A DNA stretch of 64,000 nt from Oscillospiraceae bacterium (GTDB taxonomy: Bacteria; Bacillota; Clostridia; Oscillospirales; Oscillospiraceae): positions 37,072 to 101,071 of the forward strand of contig JAFTVM010000083.1 in the NCBI GenBank assembly GCA_017465745.1, in the 5' to 3' direction. The first letter of the stretch is position 1. Each line of letters begins with the position of its first letter. The notes beneath the pieces are model-generated. The model worked only from the letters and a program-made list of their open reading frames with translations. It was not told where the DNA came from and made no database searches. Position numbers and translations under genes: made by a program. Shown here piece after piece: positions 8,811 through 17,452 of this stretch.

Positions 8811-9152
8811 TTACACTCTCTCCTTGACCTTGGCAGCCTTGCCCACGCGGTCACGCAGGTAGTACAGCTTTGCACGACGGACCTTGCCCTTACGGACGGT
8901 CTCGATCATAGCAACGTTGGGGGAATGCAGGGGGAAAACCTTCTCGCAGCCGACGCCGTAGGAGATACGACGAACGGTGATAGCCTCGGAGATGCCGCCG
9001 TGCTTACGGGCAATGACGGTGCCTTCGAAAACCTGGATACGCTCGCGAGAGCCTTCCTTGATGCGAACATGCACGCGGACGGTGTCACCGACCTTAACTT
9101 CGGGCAGTTCTTCCTTCATGTACTGGCTGGAAAGAGCCTTAACCAAATCCAT
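8811..9152 (-). CDS. rplS: 50S ribosomal protein L19
   Basis: Ribosomal protein L19 of 113 residues. Typical blocks are [49 protein letters not shown] and [13 protein letters not shown]. It is transcribed alone, from the promoter at 9253-9281 to the terminator at 8767-8791. The long leader suggests regulation at the RNA level. Confidence 0.98.
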   Translation of the reverse strand: MDLVKALSSQYMKEELPEVKVGDTVRVHVRIKEGSRERIQVFEGTVIARKHGGISEAITVRRISYGVGCEKVFPLHSPNVAMIETVRKGKVRRAKLYYLRDRVGKAAKVKERV

Positions 9153-9246
9153 ATCTTTATCCTCCTTAATATTAGGGCGTTCATGCGTCCGTTTGCTCCG
9201 GCGATATGGTTCCCGGCGTCCGCAGAGGACTCACCTTTTTTCAGAC
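9153..9246 (-). promoter_or_regulatory. Structured 5' leader of rplS (candidate L19 leader)
   Basis: About 94 nt of untranslated leader lie between the rplS promoter and its start. It contains two short stem-loops, GTCC-TCTG-CGGAC and a CCGG...CCGG stem. Firmicute rplS genes often carry an autoregulatory L19 leader of similar size. The match here is by position and hairpins, not by a covariance model. Confidence 0.5.
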
Positions 9247-9252
9247 CGATTT

Positions 9253-9281
9253 AGTATAGCATGAGTGTTCCCAAAAATCAA
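9253..9281 (-). promoter_or_regulatory. Promoter of rplS
   Basis: The -35 TTGATT (9276-9281) and -10 TATACT (9253-9258) have a 17-bp spacer, a strong sigma-A promoter reading towards rplS. Confidence 0.85.
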
Positions 9282-9318
9282 GCATTATTTTCAGGAAAAC
9301 TAAATTATTTTTTGGTAT

Positions 9319-10713
9319 TTACTGTGCCTCTTCCCTTCTCATGGGATCCCATTTTCCGGAGCGGTAATAAGCGGTGAACATGACGAAAAGCAGCAGATTA
9401 TGGGCAATCATACAGGCCCAGGCGGACACCAGTCCCATGCCGAAATAAGTGGTGCAGATCCAGGTGCCCAGAATGCGGACGCCCCACATGCCGATGATGT
9501 TGCAGATAAAGGGCATCATGGTTTTCCCCATCCCCTGGAGCATTCCCTCGATGATGATGGACACGCCGTAGAATGGCTCGGACACAGCCACCATCCGCAG
9601 CACTGTGGCGCCCAGGACGATAACCAGCGCGTCCCTGGAAAACAGGCCCATCATCTGGGGCGCAAAGAGAAACAGCAGGCCTCCTGTCAGAATCATCAGG
9701 CACACTTCAATGATAATGATCATCCGGCCAAGGTTGCGCATCCTCTGCTCATCCCTTGCGCCCAGCGCATTGCCCGCCAGGGTGGCTGCAGCCGTCTGCA
9801 TGCCGTAGCCCGGAATGTAAAAAGCCGATTCGACGGTATTGGCAATGGTGTGGGCTGCCGTCGCAACATCGCCCAGAGCGTTGATCATGGAAGCAAAGGC
9901 CACATAGCCCAGGGAGGTGCCGAAGCGCTGCAGTGCATTAGGCAGCGCCACCCGCAGGCAGGGTTTCAGGACGCTCCAGTCCGGGCACAGGGACTGTCCC
10001 CGGAAGGTGATCCGCGGATGCCGCCAGACCGCGATGCTCATGCAGATGCCGCCCAGAGCAAAGGCAGCCGCGCTGGCGATGGCTGCGCCGATGACCCCCT
10101 GCCCTGCGCCGATGACGGTGAAGGTATATTCAAGGACCCTCACCTGCCGGGTGGGATAGATCAGCATAAAATTCAGCACGATGTTGGTGATGTTCACACC
10201 CAGTCCCACCCACATGGGCGTCCGGGTGTCTCCCACCGCCCGCAGCAGAGTGCCGAAAATAATGGTGGCCGTTCGGAAAAGCATGGGCGCATAGAGAATG
10301 AAGAAATAGGTCGCTGCCAGATCCCGGATCCCGGCATCCACCTGCATCCACACGGGCACCATGCCGCTGCACCCAAGGCAGATCGCAGTGAAGAGAATAC
10401 CCACCACCAGCGTCGCCAGTGCCGCCTGTGAGGAAGCCCGGCGTACACGTGCCCGGTCCCCTGCCCCATCAGCCTGGGAAATGTAGGCCAGAAATCCGAT
10501 GGAAAGCGCCGAGATGGTACTGCCTACCAGCCAGCCGACAGTGGTGGTGGCGCCCACGGCCGCTGTGGCCTGGGTGCCCAGACTGCCCACCATGGCGGTG
10601 TCGATATACTGCACCGCCGTCTGCAGCAGCTGTTCCAGCATCGTTGGCCAGGCAAGGGTAAAGATCACCGGGACCATATCCCAGGGAAGACGTTGTCGAA
10701 GATTGCATTTCAT
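9319..10713 (-). CDS. MATE family efflux transporter
   Basis: Integral membrane protein of 464 residues with about 12 hydrophobic segments and the MATE pattern of two homologous halves: PTMLEQLLQTAVQYIDTAMVGSLG in the first half and PNALQRFGTSLGYVAF in the second. MATE proteins export drugs or metabolites using Na+ or H+ gradients; the substrate cannot be read from the sequence. It is a single gene with its own GAGGT ribosome binding site, and the strong terminator of the pullulanase gene lies upstream. Confidence 0.93.
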   Translation of the reverse strand: MKCNLRQRLPWDMVPVIFTLAWPTMLEQLLQTAVQYIDTAMVGSLGTQATAAVGATTTVGWLVGSTISALSIGFLAYISQADGAGDRARVRRASSQAALATLVVGILFTAICLGCSGMVPVWMQVDAGIRDLAATYFFILYAPMLFRTATIIFGTLLRAVGDTRTPMWVGLGVNITNIVLNFMLIYPTRQVRVLEYTFTVIGAGQGVIGAAIASAAAFALGGICMSIAVWRHPRITFRGQSLCPDWSVLKPCLRVALPNALQRFGTSLGYVAFASMINALGDVATAAHTIANTVESAFYIPGYGMQTAAATLAGNALGARDEQRMRNLGRMIIIIEVCLMILTGGLLFLFAPQMMGLFSRDALVIVLGATVLRMVAVSEPFYGVSIIIEGMLQGMGKTMMPFICNIIGMWGVRILGTWICTTYFGMGLVSAWACMIAHNLLLFVMFTAYYRSGKWDPMRREEAQ

Positions 10714-10776
10714 CGAGAAGACCTCAAAAACTCAGAATATCCTCATGATTGTAGCACAGCAACGTGGAATATGCAA

Positions 10777-10810
10777 ACAAAAAACACGGCGGCTCCGCAG
10801 AGCCGCCGTG
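10777..10810 (-). terminator. Terminator of the pullulanase gene
   Basis: A perfect 11-bp GC-rich stem (10785-10795 with 10800-10810) with a 4-nt loop, followed on the minus strand by T-rich DNA. It lies just after the pullulanase stop. Confidence 0.93.
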
Positions 10811-10845
10811 CGCGGTGGGGTGAAAATTCAATCAGGAACGGAAGA

Positions 10846-13800
10846 TCAGATGTTCATCCAGTTCTTGCGGCCTGCGACCAGAGCAGCAGCGCCCAGGACG
10901 CAGACAGCGGCCAGGACGATCCACATGGTCATCATGGTGTTGTCGCCGGTTTCGGGCTTAGAGGGCTTGGAGGGAGCCTTGGTCTCATCCTCGGTGGGAG
11001 CAGCAGTCTCTTCCTCAGGTTCAGTCTCCTGGGGAGTGGTCTGCTCAGGCTCGGTCTCCTCGGGCTGAGTCTCTTCGGGAGTGGTCTCCTCGGGGGTGGA
11101 GGGCTGCTCGACCTCTTCCTGAGCCTTGACCAGGATCAGGGCGGAGGTAGCCTCAACCTCGACGGTACCGGAAACGGTAGCCAGGATCTCAGTGCCTGCG
11201 GTGGTCTTATTGACGTAGACATTCCACTCGCCCTCGGGCAGAGTGACGGTGTTGGCAGCGGAGTCAGCATTGAAGATGGAGATGATCTGGACATCTTCAC
11301 CTTTGCCGCCCTTGTTCAGAACAGCAACGACATTGTTGTTGCCGGTCTCCAGTTCGGACATGGTGCCCTGGATCTCAGCCTCGGTGGTCATGCGCAGTGC
11401 AGGATGAGCCTTACGGAAGGCGATCAGGCCCTTATAGTACTCGTAGGAGGCAGCGTTCAGGTCGTTTGCCAGCTCGCCCCACTTGAAGGAGTTGACGCCG
11501 TCGCCGGAGGAGTAGGAGTTGTGATCGAAGACGAAGTTGTTCTCAGCATCGGTGCTGGGCTTGGAGCGGAGCATTTCCTCACCGGCATGGATGAAGGGAA
11601 CGCCCTGGGCAGTGATGTAGTAGGCAGCGGCCAGGTTGTTGTAGGCAGCGGCCTGCTCAGCAGCAGCGGCAGCAGTCTCGGGGCTCAGAGTTTCGCCCTT
11701 CATGTCCACAACATCAACAGTGAAGTTGTCGAACAGGGTGTAGTTGTCGTGGCAGGAAGCGTAGTTGATGGTCTGCAGGGGGGTGTCAACGGTCTCGTTG
11801 GCGCTGCCCCAGGTGGAGTTGCCCATGTAGCCGTCGGTGACGGTCTGCTTGGTGCCCTCGCTCATGTTGCCGGCAACGAAGCCCTTATCGGTGGCGGTGA
11901 AAACGCCGCCGTGGATGACATTACGGATGGTGTCGTTGAAGAAAGCAAAGGTGCCAGCCTCAGTGTTGACCATCTTGTCGTTGTTCTGAATGGTCATCTT
12001 GTCGACATAGCCTTCCTTGGTGGTCCAGTCGCACATCTCCCAGCCTTCGCCGTAGAAGATGATGTCGGGGTTGACAGCGTGGACCTCAGCCATGACAGCG
12101 TTGATGGTCTCATAGTCGATCAGACCCACCAGGTCCCAGCGGAAGCCGTCGATGTGGTACTCTTCGCACCAGTACAGGACGGAGTCAACGATGTACTTAC
12201 GGACCATGCTGCGCTCGGAAGCGGTATCGTTGCCGCAGCCGGAATTGGACTGGTAGGAACCGTCGTCGTGGATACGGCTGAAGTAGCCGGGCACGATCTG
12301 GTTGAAGCAGAAGGTGCCTGCGTCGGCAACATGGTTGTAGACAACGTCCATGATGACGCCGATGCCGTTGTCATGCAGGGACTGGACCATCTGCTTGAAC
12401 TCCTTGACGCGGACAGCGCCGTTGTAGGGATCGGTGGAGTAGGAGCCCTCGGGAACGTTGTAGTTCTTGGGATCGTAGCCCCAGTTGTAGCCGCCGGTGG
12501 TCTCATCAACGGAGTTGATGTCGTAAACAGGCAGCAGGTGGACATAGTTGACGCCCAGGTCGACCATGTAGTCGACACCGGTGGAGATGTCAGTGCCGGG
12601 AACGACGGTGCCGTTCTCGGTAAAGGCCAGGAACTTGCCCTTGTTAGCCTCGGAAACACCGGAGTTATCATCGATGGAGAAGTCACGGACGTGCAGCTCC
12701 CAGATGACAGCATCGGTGTAGCTGGACTGGGTGACGTAGTCGTCATTCTCCCAGCCCTCAGGATCGGTGGAATCCAGATCCACGACCATGGCGCGGTTAC
12801 CGTTGACACCAGTGGTGCGGGCGTAGGGATCGCAGGCCTCGACGGTCTCGCCCATGATGGTAACGGAGTAGGTGTAATAGACACCGTTCAGGTCGCCTTC
12901 CACAGTGGCGATCCAGGTACCGTTGACATCAGCGGTCATGTCGACGGAATTGATCAGGTCGTTGGTGCCGGCAGTACCGGACTTGTACAGATTGACGGAC
13001 ACAGCGGAGGCAGTGGGAGCCCACACGCGGAAAGTGGTGCTCTCAGCAGACCAGGTGGCACCCAGGTCGTCGCCTTCGTAGGTGAACTCAGACTCAAACG
13101 CCTCGGTGGAGTAGGTGTTGGGGATGGTCACATCACAGCTTGCGCCGTTGAAGTAAACCGTATACTTGTTCTCCTTGGTGATAGCGCCGGGGGTATATTC
13201 CACGATATACTCACTCTCGGTGCCTTCCTTCAGGGTGACATTGGTGATCTCGATCTCGCCGTTGGGGCCTTCCAGAGTGAAAGCTTCCATCAGATTGTCC
13301 TCAACAGGCATGGAAGTGGTGACGGTCAGAATGCCGGTGAGGGAATCCCACACAGCGGCAGTGATCTTTGCGCCCAGGACACAATCGGTGAGGTCAGTTT
13401 CAAAATCTTCCAGTGCGGAGCCGGAGACAGCGTAGACATTCACGGTGCCGCTCATGACCTTGGAGATGTCGATGTGGCGGTCGCCGTCGGGATCCTTGGT
13501 CCAGTCAGGGGTCTTGACGATGAAACCGACCCAGGTGTCGTGTGCGTCGGCATAGTAGGTAGCCACTGCCCACTGCTTGCCGTCGTGCTCGACCAGCTCG
13601 TCGGCGAACTTGCGGGTGGAGGACAGGGATTCCACGCCGTTCCACATATGGACTTCCCAGTTGGAGTAGTCACCGTCGGGACGGTAATAGTGGACCTTGA
13701 CGGTGATGTCATATTCAACAGGCTCAGTAGGAGGAACGGGATCAGGTGCGGTAGCCTGGCTCAGCGTCACAGTGATCTCCTTGGTATCAGCGTTGAAGGT

Positions 13801-14730
13801 GATGGTAACATTCTGCACCTTCTCGGTTTCGAAGACGAAGTTGTCGCCCTCTGCGCCCCAGGAGTTGGTCCAGGTGCCGTCGGTGACCTTGAACTCGTGC
13901 TTACCTGCGGGAACACTCTTGAAGGTCTTCTTATAAATACCGTCGCCCCAGTGGACCATCTCATTGGCTTCAACTGCGGGAGTCCAGCCGGTGCCGCACA
14001 GGGCATCGGTACCTGCCACGGTATAGTAATCACCGGCAGCGGTGGTCTTGACGGTGATTTCCTTGGTGGACTCGTTGAAGAGGATGATGACATTCAGAAC
14101 TTCGGTGGTCTCGAGGACATAGTTGCCGCCCTCTGCGCCCCAGGAATTGTTCCAGGTGCCGTCAGTGACCTTGAACTCATGCTTACCTGCGGGAACGTCG
14201 GTATAAACCTTCTCATACAGGCCATCAGCGTTCAGAGTCATTCTGTTGTACACATCGCCGGGAGTCCAGCTGCTGCCGCACAGGCCATCGGTACCGGCGA
14301 CGATGTAAGGCTCAGTGAAGACGGACTCTTCAGGCTCTTCGGGAACCTCGGGTTCCTCGGGTACGCCGGCCGCTTCGACCATCTCAACGCTAATTTCCTT
14401 GGTGGACTCGTTGAAGAGGATGGTAACGTCGCTGAGCTTCTCAACAGTCAGCTTGTAGTTATTTCCGGGCCAGCAGTTATCCCAGCTGCCGTCGGTGACC
14501 TTGAACTCATAGCTGCCAGCAGCAACGCCGGTATAAACCTTCTCATACAGGCCGTCAGCATTCAGAGTCATCTGATTGGCGGGGGCATTATTGGCCCAAT
14601 CCTCGCCGCACAGTTCCGCGGAACCTGCCACAAAGTAGCTGGCTTCACCGGAACCTTCGGCGAATACGCTCATGGGGATGCAGCAGACCAGCAGCGCAAC
14701 CGCCATAAGCAGACAAAGTGTCTTCTTCAT
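10846..14730 (-). CDS. Secreted multi-module pullulanase (GH13) with C-terminal anchor
   Basis: A 1294-residue extracellular starch-debranching enzyme. The chosen ATG at 14730 has GGAGG upstream and starts a clear signal peptide (MKKTLCLL to VFAEG). Three similar starch-binding-type modules follow (about 32-117, 137-229, 234-324), each with AG-x-x-x-LCG and EFKVTDG-x-W. Next come a CBM41-like domain (about 340-424), a CBM48-like domain (about 545-630) and the GH13 barrel. Region I is DVVYNH, the nucleophile is D866 (GFRWD), the acid/base E895 (YGEGW), and the third acid D995 (SCHDN). A Glu/Thr/Pro-rich linker precedes KPETGD, a membrane segment and an RK tail, an LPxTG-like cell-wall sorting signal. 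It probably degrades dietary alpha-glucan at the cell surface. Confidence 0.93.
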   Translation of the reverse strand: MKKTLCLLMAVALLVCCIPMSVFAEGSGEASYFVAGSAELCGEDWANNAPANQMTLNADGLYEKVYTGVAAGSYEFKVTDGSWDNCWPGNNYKLTVEKLSDVTILFNESTKEISVEMVEAAGVPEEPEVPEEPEESVFTEPYIVAGTDGLCGSSWTPGDVYNRMTLNADGLYEKVYTDVPAGKHEFKVTDGTWNNSWGAEGGNYVLETTEVLNVIILFNESTKEITVKTTAAGDYYTVAGTDALCGTGWTPAVEANEMVHWGDGIYKKTFKSVPAGKHEFKVTDGTWTNSWGAEGDNFVFETEKVQNVTITFNADTKEITVTLSQATAPDPVPPTEPVEYDITVKVHYYRPDGDYSNWEVHMWNGVESLSSTRKFADELVEHDGKQWAVATYYADAHDTWVGFIVKTPDWTKDPDGDRHIDISKVMSGTVNVYAVSGSALEDFETDLTDCVLGAKITAAVWDSLTGILTVTTSMPVEDNLMEAFTLEGPNGEIEITNVTLKEGTESEYIVEYTPGAITKENKYTVYFNGASCDVTIPNTYSTEAFESEFTYEGDDLGATWSAESTTFRVWAPTASAVSVNLYKSGTAGTNDLINSVDMTADVNGTWIATVEGDLNGVYYTYSVTIMGETVEACDPYARTTGVNGNRAMVVDLDSTDPEGWENDDYVTQSSYTDAVIWELHVRDFSIDDNSGVSEANKGKFLAFTENGTVVPGTDISTGVDYMVDLGVNYVHLLPVYDINSVDETTGGYNWGYDPKNYNVPEGSYSTDPYNGAVRVKEFKQMVQSLHDNGIGVIMDVVYNHVADAGTFCFNQIVPGYFSRIHDDGSYQSNSGCGNDTASERSMVRKYIVDSVLYWCEEYHIDGFRWDLVGLIDYETINAVMAEVHAVNPDIIFYGEGWEMCDWTTKEGYVDKMTIQNNDKMVNTEAGTFAFFNDTIRNVIHGGVFTATDKGFVAGNMSEGTKQTVTDGYMGNSTWGSANETVDTPLQTINYASCHDNYTLFDNFTVDVVDMKGETLSPETAAAAAEQAAAYNNLAAAYYITAQGVPFIHAGEEMLRSKPSTDAENNFVFDHNSYSSGDGVNSFKWGELANDLNAASYEYYKGLIAFRKAHPALRMTTEAEIQGTMSELETGNNNVVAVLNKGGKGEDVQIISIFNADSAANTVTLPEGEWNVYVNKTTAGTEILATVSGTVEVEATSALILVKAQEEVEQPSTPEETTPEETQPEETEPEQTTPQETEPEEETAAPTEDETKAPSKPSKPETGDNTMMTMWIVLAAVCVLGAAALVAGRKNWMNI

Positions 14731-14795
14731 GAATTTTCCTCCAATTAATTTAGTTGGATCCGGACAGTTTCCGCACCTGTCCACAATCCGAATTC

Positions 14796-14825
14796 ATTAT
14801 AATCTGGCACCCATCAGGATGTAAA
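14796..14825 (-). promoter_or_regulatory. Probable promoter of the pullulanase gene
   Basis: There is a perfect -10 TATAAT (14796-14801). A TTTACA-like -35 lies about 18 bp upstream. It sits in the gap upstream of the pullulanase signal peptide. Confidence 0.55.
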
Positions 14826-14925
14826 TGTCATTTTATTCCAACCGGAAAAGTTTGGAGGTTTCGGCAAGTTTCGGTCATGATTTTTGTACATGATGACGAA
14901 ACATTTCGAAACGGTATCAGATTGC

Positions 14926-14961
14926 GGCAAAAAACCGGAAGGGTACCTACCCTTCCGGTTT
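14926..14961 (-). terminator. Terminator of cysK
   Basis: A perfect 13-bp stem (14932-14944 with 14949-14961), loop of 4 nt, followed on the minus strand by TTTTTT. It lies 8 bp after the cysteine synthase stop. Confidence 0.92.
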
Positions 14962-14969
14962 CAGAATGT

Positions 14970-15899
14970 TTATTCATCGAACAGCGGCGTGGAGAAATAA
15001 CGCTCCGCGGTGTCCGGCAGGATGGTGACCACAGTCTTCCCTGCCCCCAGCTTCTTTGCCAGAGCGATGGCAGCGGCCACATTGGTGCCGGAGGAGATGC
15101 CGCACATCAGGCCCTCCTTCCGGGCCAGATCCCGGGCGGTCTGGATGGCTTCCTCGTCGGTGACGATGTAGATATCCTCATAGATCTTCTGGTTCAGAAT
15201 CTCGGGGATCACACCATCGCCGATGCCCATCTGCAAATGGCTGCCGATGGTGCCGCCGGCCAGGATGGCAGCGTTCTCAGGCTCCACGGCCCAGATGGTC
15301 ATGTGGGGATTCAGGGCCTTCAAGGTCTCACCGATGCCAGTGATGGTACCGCCGGTGCCAATGCCGGAGCAGAATCCGTCGATGGGGCCGCCCACCTGCT
15401 CCAGGATCTCCAGGCCGGTCTGATGCCGGTGGATCATGGGATTGGCGGGGTTCGTGAACTGCTGGGGAACGAAAACATTGGGTTCCTCCCGCTCCATCCG
15501 CAGGGCCGTCTGCAGACACTCCTCGATGGCGTCGCCGATATTGCCCTTGTCGTGGACCAGCACCACCTCTGCGCCGTAGTGGCGCATCAGCTTCTGGCGC
15601 TCCACACTGACGGAGTCGGGCATGATGATACGGACCTTGTAGCCCAGGACGGCACCGATCAGGGACAGGCCGATGCCCTGGTTGCCGGAGGTGGGTTCAA
15701 CGATGGTGGTGTCCTTATTGATCTTCCCCTGACGGATGGCTTCCATGATCATATTGTAGGCCACGCGGGTCTTGATGGAGCCGCCCACGTTCAGGCCCTC
15801 GTATTTGACCAGGATCCGCGCGGCGCCCTCAGGGACCATGTGGTTGAGCTGCACCATGGGCGTGTGACCCATGGCGTCCAGAATATTCTGATAAATCAT
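14970..15899 (-). CDS. cysK: Cysteine synthase family PLP enzyme
   Basis: O-acetylserine sulfhydrylase-type enzyme of about 309 residues, making cysteine from O-acetylserine and sulfide. The PLP lysine is K43 in GGSIKTR. The substrate loop is TSGNQG (70-75), with Q where classical CysK has T, and the phosphate loop is GIGTGGT. The start at 15899 gives the usual M-I-Y-x-N-I-L start and a good SD distance; an ATG at 15908 is also possible but lies only 2 nt from the AGGAG. It is monocistronic, with a promoter at 15936-15964 and a strong terminator. The NQG variant leaves some doubt about the exact substrate. Confidence 0.85.
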   Translation of the reverse strand: MIYQNILDAMGHTPMVQLNHMVPEGAARILVKYEGLNVGGSIKTRVAYNMIMEAIRQGKINKDTTIVEPTSGNQGIGLSLIGAVLGYKVRIIMPDSVSVERQKLMRHYGAEVVLVHDKGNIGDAIEECLQTALRMEREEPNVFVPQQFTNPANPMIHRHQTGLEILEQVGGPIDGFCSGIGTGGTITGIGETLKALNPHMTIWAVEPENAAILAGGTIGSHLQMGIGDGVIPEILNQKIYEDIYIVTDEEAIQTARDLARKEGLMCGISSGTNVAAAIALAKKLGAGKTVVTILPDTAERYFSTPLFDE

Positions 15900-15935
15900 A
15901 TCTCTCATTTCTCCTAGAATGGAATTCTATTGGCT

Positions 15936-15964
15936 ATTGTACCGCAGAATGCCTTTTCCCGCAA
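15936..15964 (-). promoter_or_regulatory. Promoter of cysK
   Basis: The -35 TTGCGG (15959-15964) and -10 TACAAT (15936-15941) have a 17-bp spacer. There is no long leader, so no T-box or S-box is seen. Confidence 0.65.
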
Positions 15965-15974
15965 GACCCAATTG

Positions 15975-16017
15975 AAAAAGAAAATCGGCAAGTCCCATGG
16001 AGAGCTTGCCGATTTTC
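15975..16017 (-). terminator. Terminator of the PHP-domain gene
   Basis: A 13-bp stem (15980-15992 with 16005-16017) followed on the minus strand by TTTTCTTTTTC, downstream of the PHP-domain gene. Confidence 0.88.
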
Positions 16018-16051
16018 TGTGCGATGAATGCATTCAGTTGCTGACTGTTTG

Positions 16052-16678
16052 TCAGAAGAAATCAACCACATCATACCCGCTTCCGTTCCAGATGGCGGGA
16101 CGGGTATGGCAGGCGTGGAGCTGGTCGACAAAGTCCGGGAGGGTGGTCACCTTTTCCGGCAGCCAGGTCACGTATTTGCCGACCTGGCCGGTGGTATGGG
16201 CGTCACTGGCGCCAATGGCTTTCATTCCCAGTTCCCGGCAGTAACGCAGGGCGGTGCGGTTGGCCTCCATGTCGGCACTGCCGTTGAGAACCTCCACACC
16301 GTGAAGCCCCTTTACCCGCCGCAGATTGTCCTCCAGGCCCCGCTTATTGTTCCGGAAGGGATGGCAGGAAACGCAGAAGCCCCCTGCCCGGTTTACCTGG
16401 TCGATGAAGTCCTGGGCGTCGATGCGTGCATCCGGGAAAGAATCGATGCCCCAGGCGGTGATATCGCCCTGGAGAGAAAAATACTCCACACCCACGAAGA
16501 TGGGAAAATTCACCTTCTTCGAATATGCCGCCGCGAAATCCCGAAGCTCCATGGAATCGTGGTCGGTGATGCACACCGCATCCAGACCTTTCCCCTTCGC
16601 GATTTCCACGATCTCCTCCAGGCTGATGAAGCTGTCGGTGGAGAAGCGTTTTTCATGTAAGTGCATATCGACCAGCAT
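16052..16678 (-). CDS. PHP-domain metal-dependent phosphoesterase
   Basis: A 208-residue PHP-domain protein. It has the first motif DMHLHEKRFS, then ITDHDSMEL, FVGVEYFS, CHPFRNN and a late ASDAHTTGQVG block, together the histidine and acid ligands of a trinuclear metal site. Stand-alone PHP proteins are phosphoesterases acting on nucleotides or sugar phosphates; the substrate is not evident. AAGGAGG precedes the ATG. It lies 12 bp after the ABC ATPase gene and may be co-transcribed with the upstream transporter. Confidence 0.88.
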   Translation of the reverse strand: MLVDMHLHEKRFSTDSFISLEEIVEIAKGKGLDAVCITDHDSMELRDFAAAYSKKVNFPIFVGVEYFSLQGDITAWGIDSFPDARIDAQDFIDQVNRAGGFCVSCHPFRNNKRGLEDNLRRVKGLHGVEVLNGSADMEANRTALRYCRELGMKAIGASDAHTTGQVGKYVTWLPEKVTTLPDFVDQLHACHTRPAIWNGSGYDVVDFF

Positions 16679-16690
16679 GGTTTATCCTCC

Positions 16691-17452
16691 TTAAGGCTCT
16701 TTAATGACTTTCAGCAGGGTGCCGTCCTCCTCCCAGCGCAGGCTGGACAGGCTCAGGAAGCTGGAAACGAATTCGTTGGCGGGATTGCGGAAGATCTCCT
16801 CGGGAGAGCCCATCTGGATGAGCCGCCCCTGATCCATAATGGCCATCTGGTCGGACAGCAGCATGGCCTCCTCCTGGTCATGGGTGACGAAGACCATGGT
16901 GATGCCCAGCTCCCGCTGGAGCGCTTTCAGCTCCTTGCGCATCTTCACGCGAAGGGCCGCGTCCAGATTGGAGAACGGCTCGTCCAGCAGGCACAGCTTC
17001 GGCTCCACGATCAGGGCTCTTGCCAGGGCAGTGCGCTGCTGCTGGCCGCCGCTGATCTCATGGATGGCAGAATTGGCGTAGTCCTGCAGGCCCACCATTT
17101 CCAGATACCGCATGCCCTTTTCCCTGGCCTGGCGCTTCTTGTAGCCCCGGAATTTCAGGCCGTAGATCACATTCTCCAGCACCGTCATGTGGGGAAACAG
17201 GCCATAGGACTGGAACACCGTGGACACAGGGCGCTTCTCCGGCGGGATGGTGGTGATATCTGCACCGTCCAGAAAAATTGTACCGGTGTCCGGCGTCAGG
17301 AAACCGCCGATCATATTCAGCGTGGTGGTCTTGCCGCAGCCGGAGGAGCCCAGAATGCAAAGCAGCTGCCCCTTTTCCAGGGTCAGATCCAGATTTTCCA
17401 CCACCTTCTGGCCATCAAAGCTTTTGTGGATGGATTTGAGTTCAAGAAACAC
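16691..17452 (-). CDS. ABC transporter ATP-binding protein (iron/phosphonate-type importer)
   Basis: Importer ATPase of 253 residues. The GTG at 17452 overlaps the permease end and has AGGAG upstream. Walker A GSSGCGKTT is at 35-43, the signature SGGQQQR at 134-140 and Walker B LCLLDEP at 154-160. After the helical domain it resembles PotA/FbpC-type ATPases but lacks a full C-terminal regulatory barrel. It energises the fused permease and the lipoprotein encoded just upstream. Substrate is most likely ferric iron or an organophosphonate, by family only. Confidence 0.88.
   Translation of the reverse strand: MFLELKSIHKSFDGQKVVENLDLTLEKGQLLCILGSSGCGKTTTLNMIGGFLTPDTGTIFLDGADITTIPPEKRPVSTVFQSYGLFPHMTVLENVIYGLKFRGYKKRQAREKGMRYLEMVGLQDYANSAIHEISGGQQQRTALARALIVEPKLCLLDEPFSNLDAALRVKMRKELKALQRELGITMVFVTHDQEEAMLLSDQMAIMDQGRLIQMGSPEEIFRNPANEFVSSFLSLSSLRWEEDGTLLKVIKEP

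Noticed and set aside
13700-14700. Regular repeats that might suggest a CRISPR array
   Set aside because: The repeats are about 270-300 bp apart and encode homologous binding modules of the pullulanase; no short repeat-spacer pattern exists.
10693-14748. A 1351-residue plus-strand open frame opposite the pullulanase gene
   Set aside because: It mirrors the minus-strand gene, has a low-complexity Gly/Val/Asp-rich translation and no ribosome binding site; the minus strand has a signal peptide and GH13 motifs.
15909-15964. Possible T-box or S-box riboswitch before cysK
   Set aside because: The leader between promoter and start is only about 30 nt, too short for either riboswitch.
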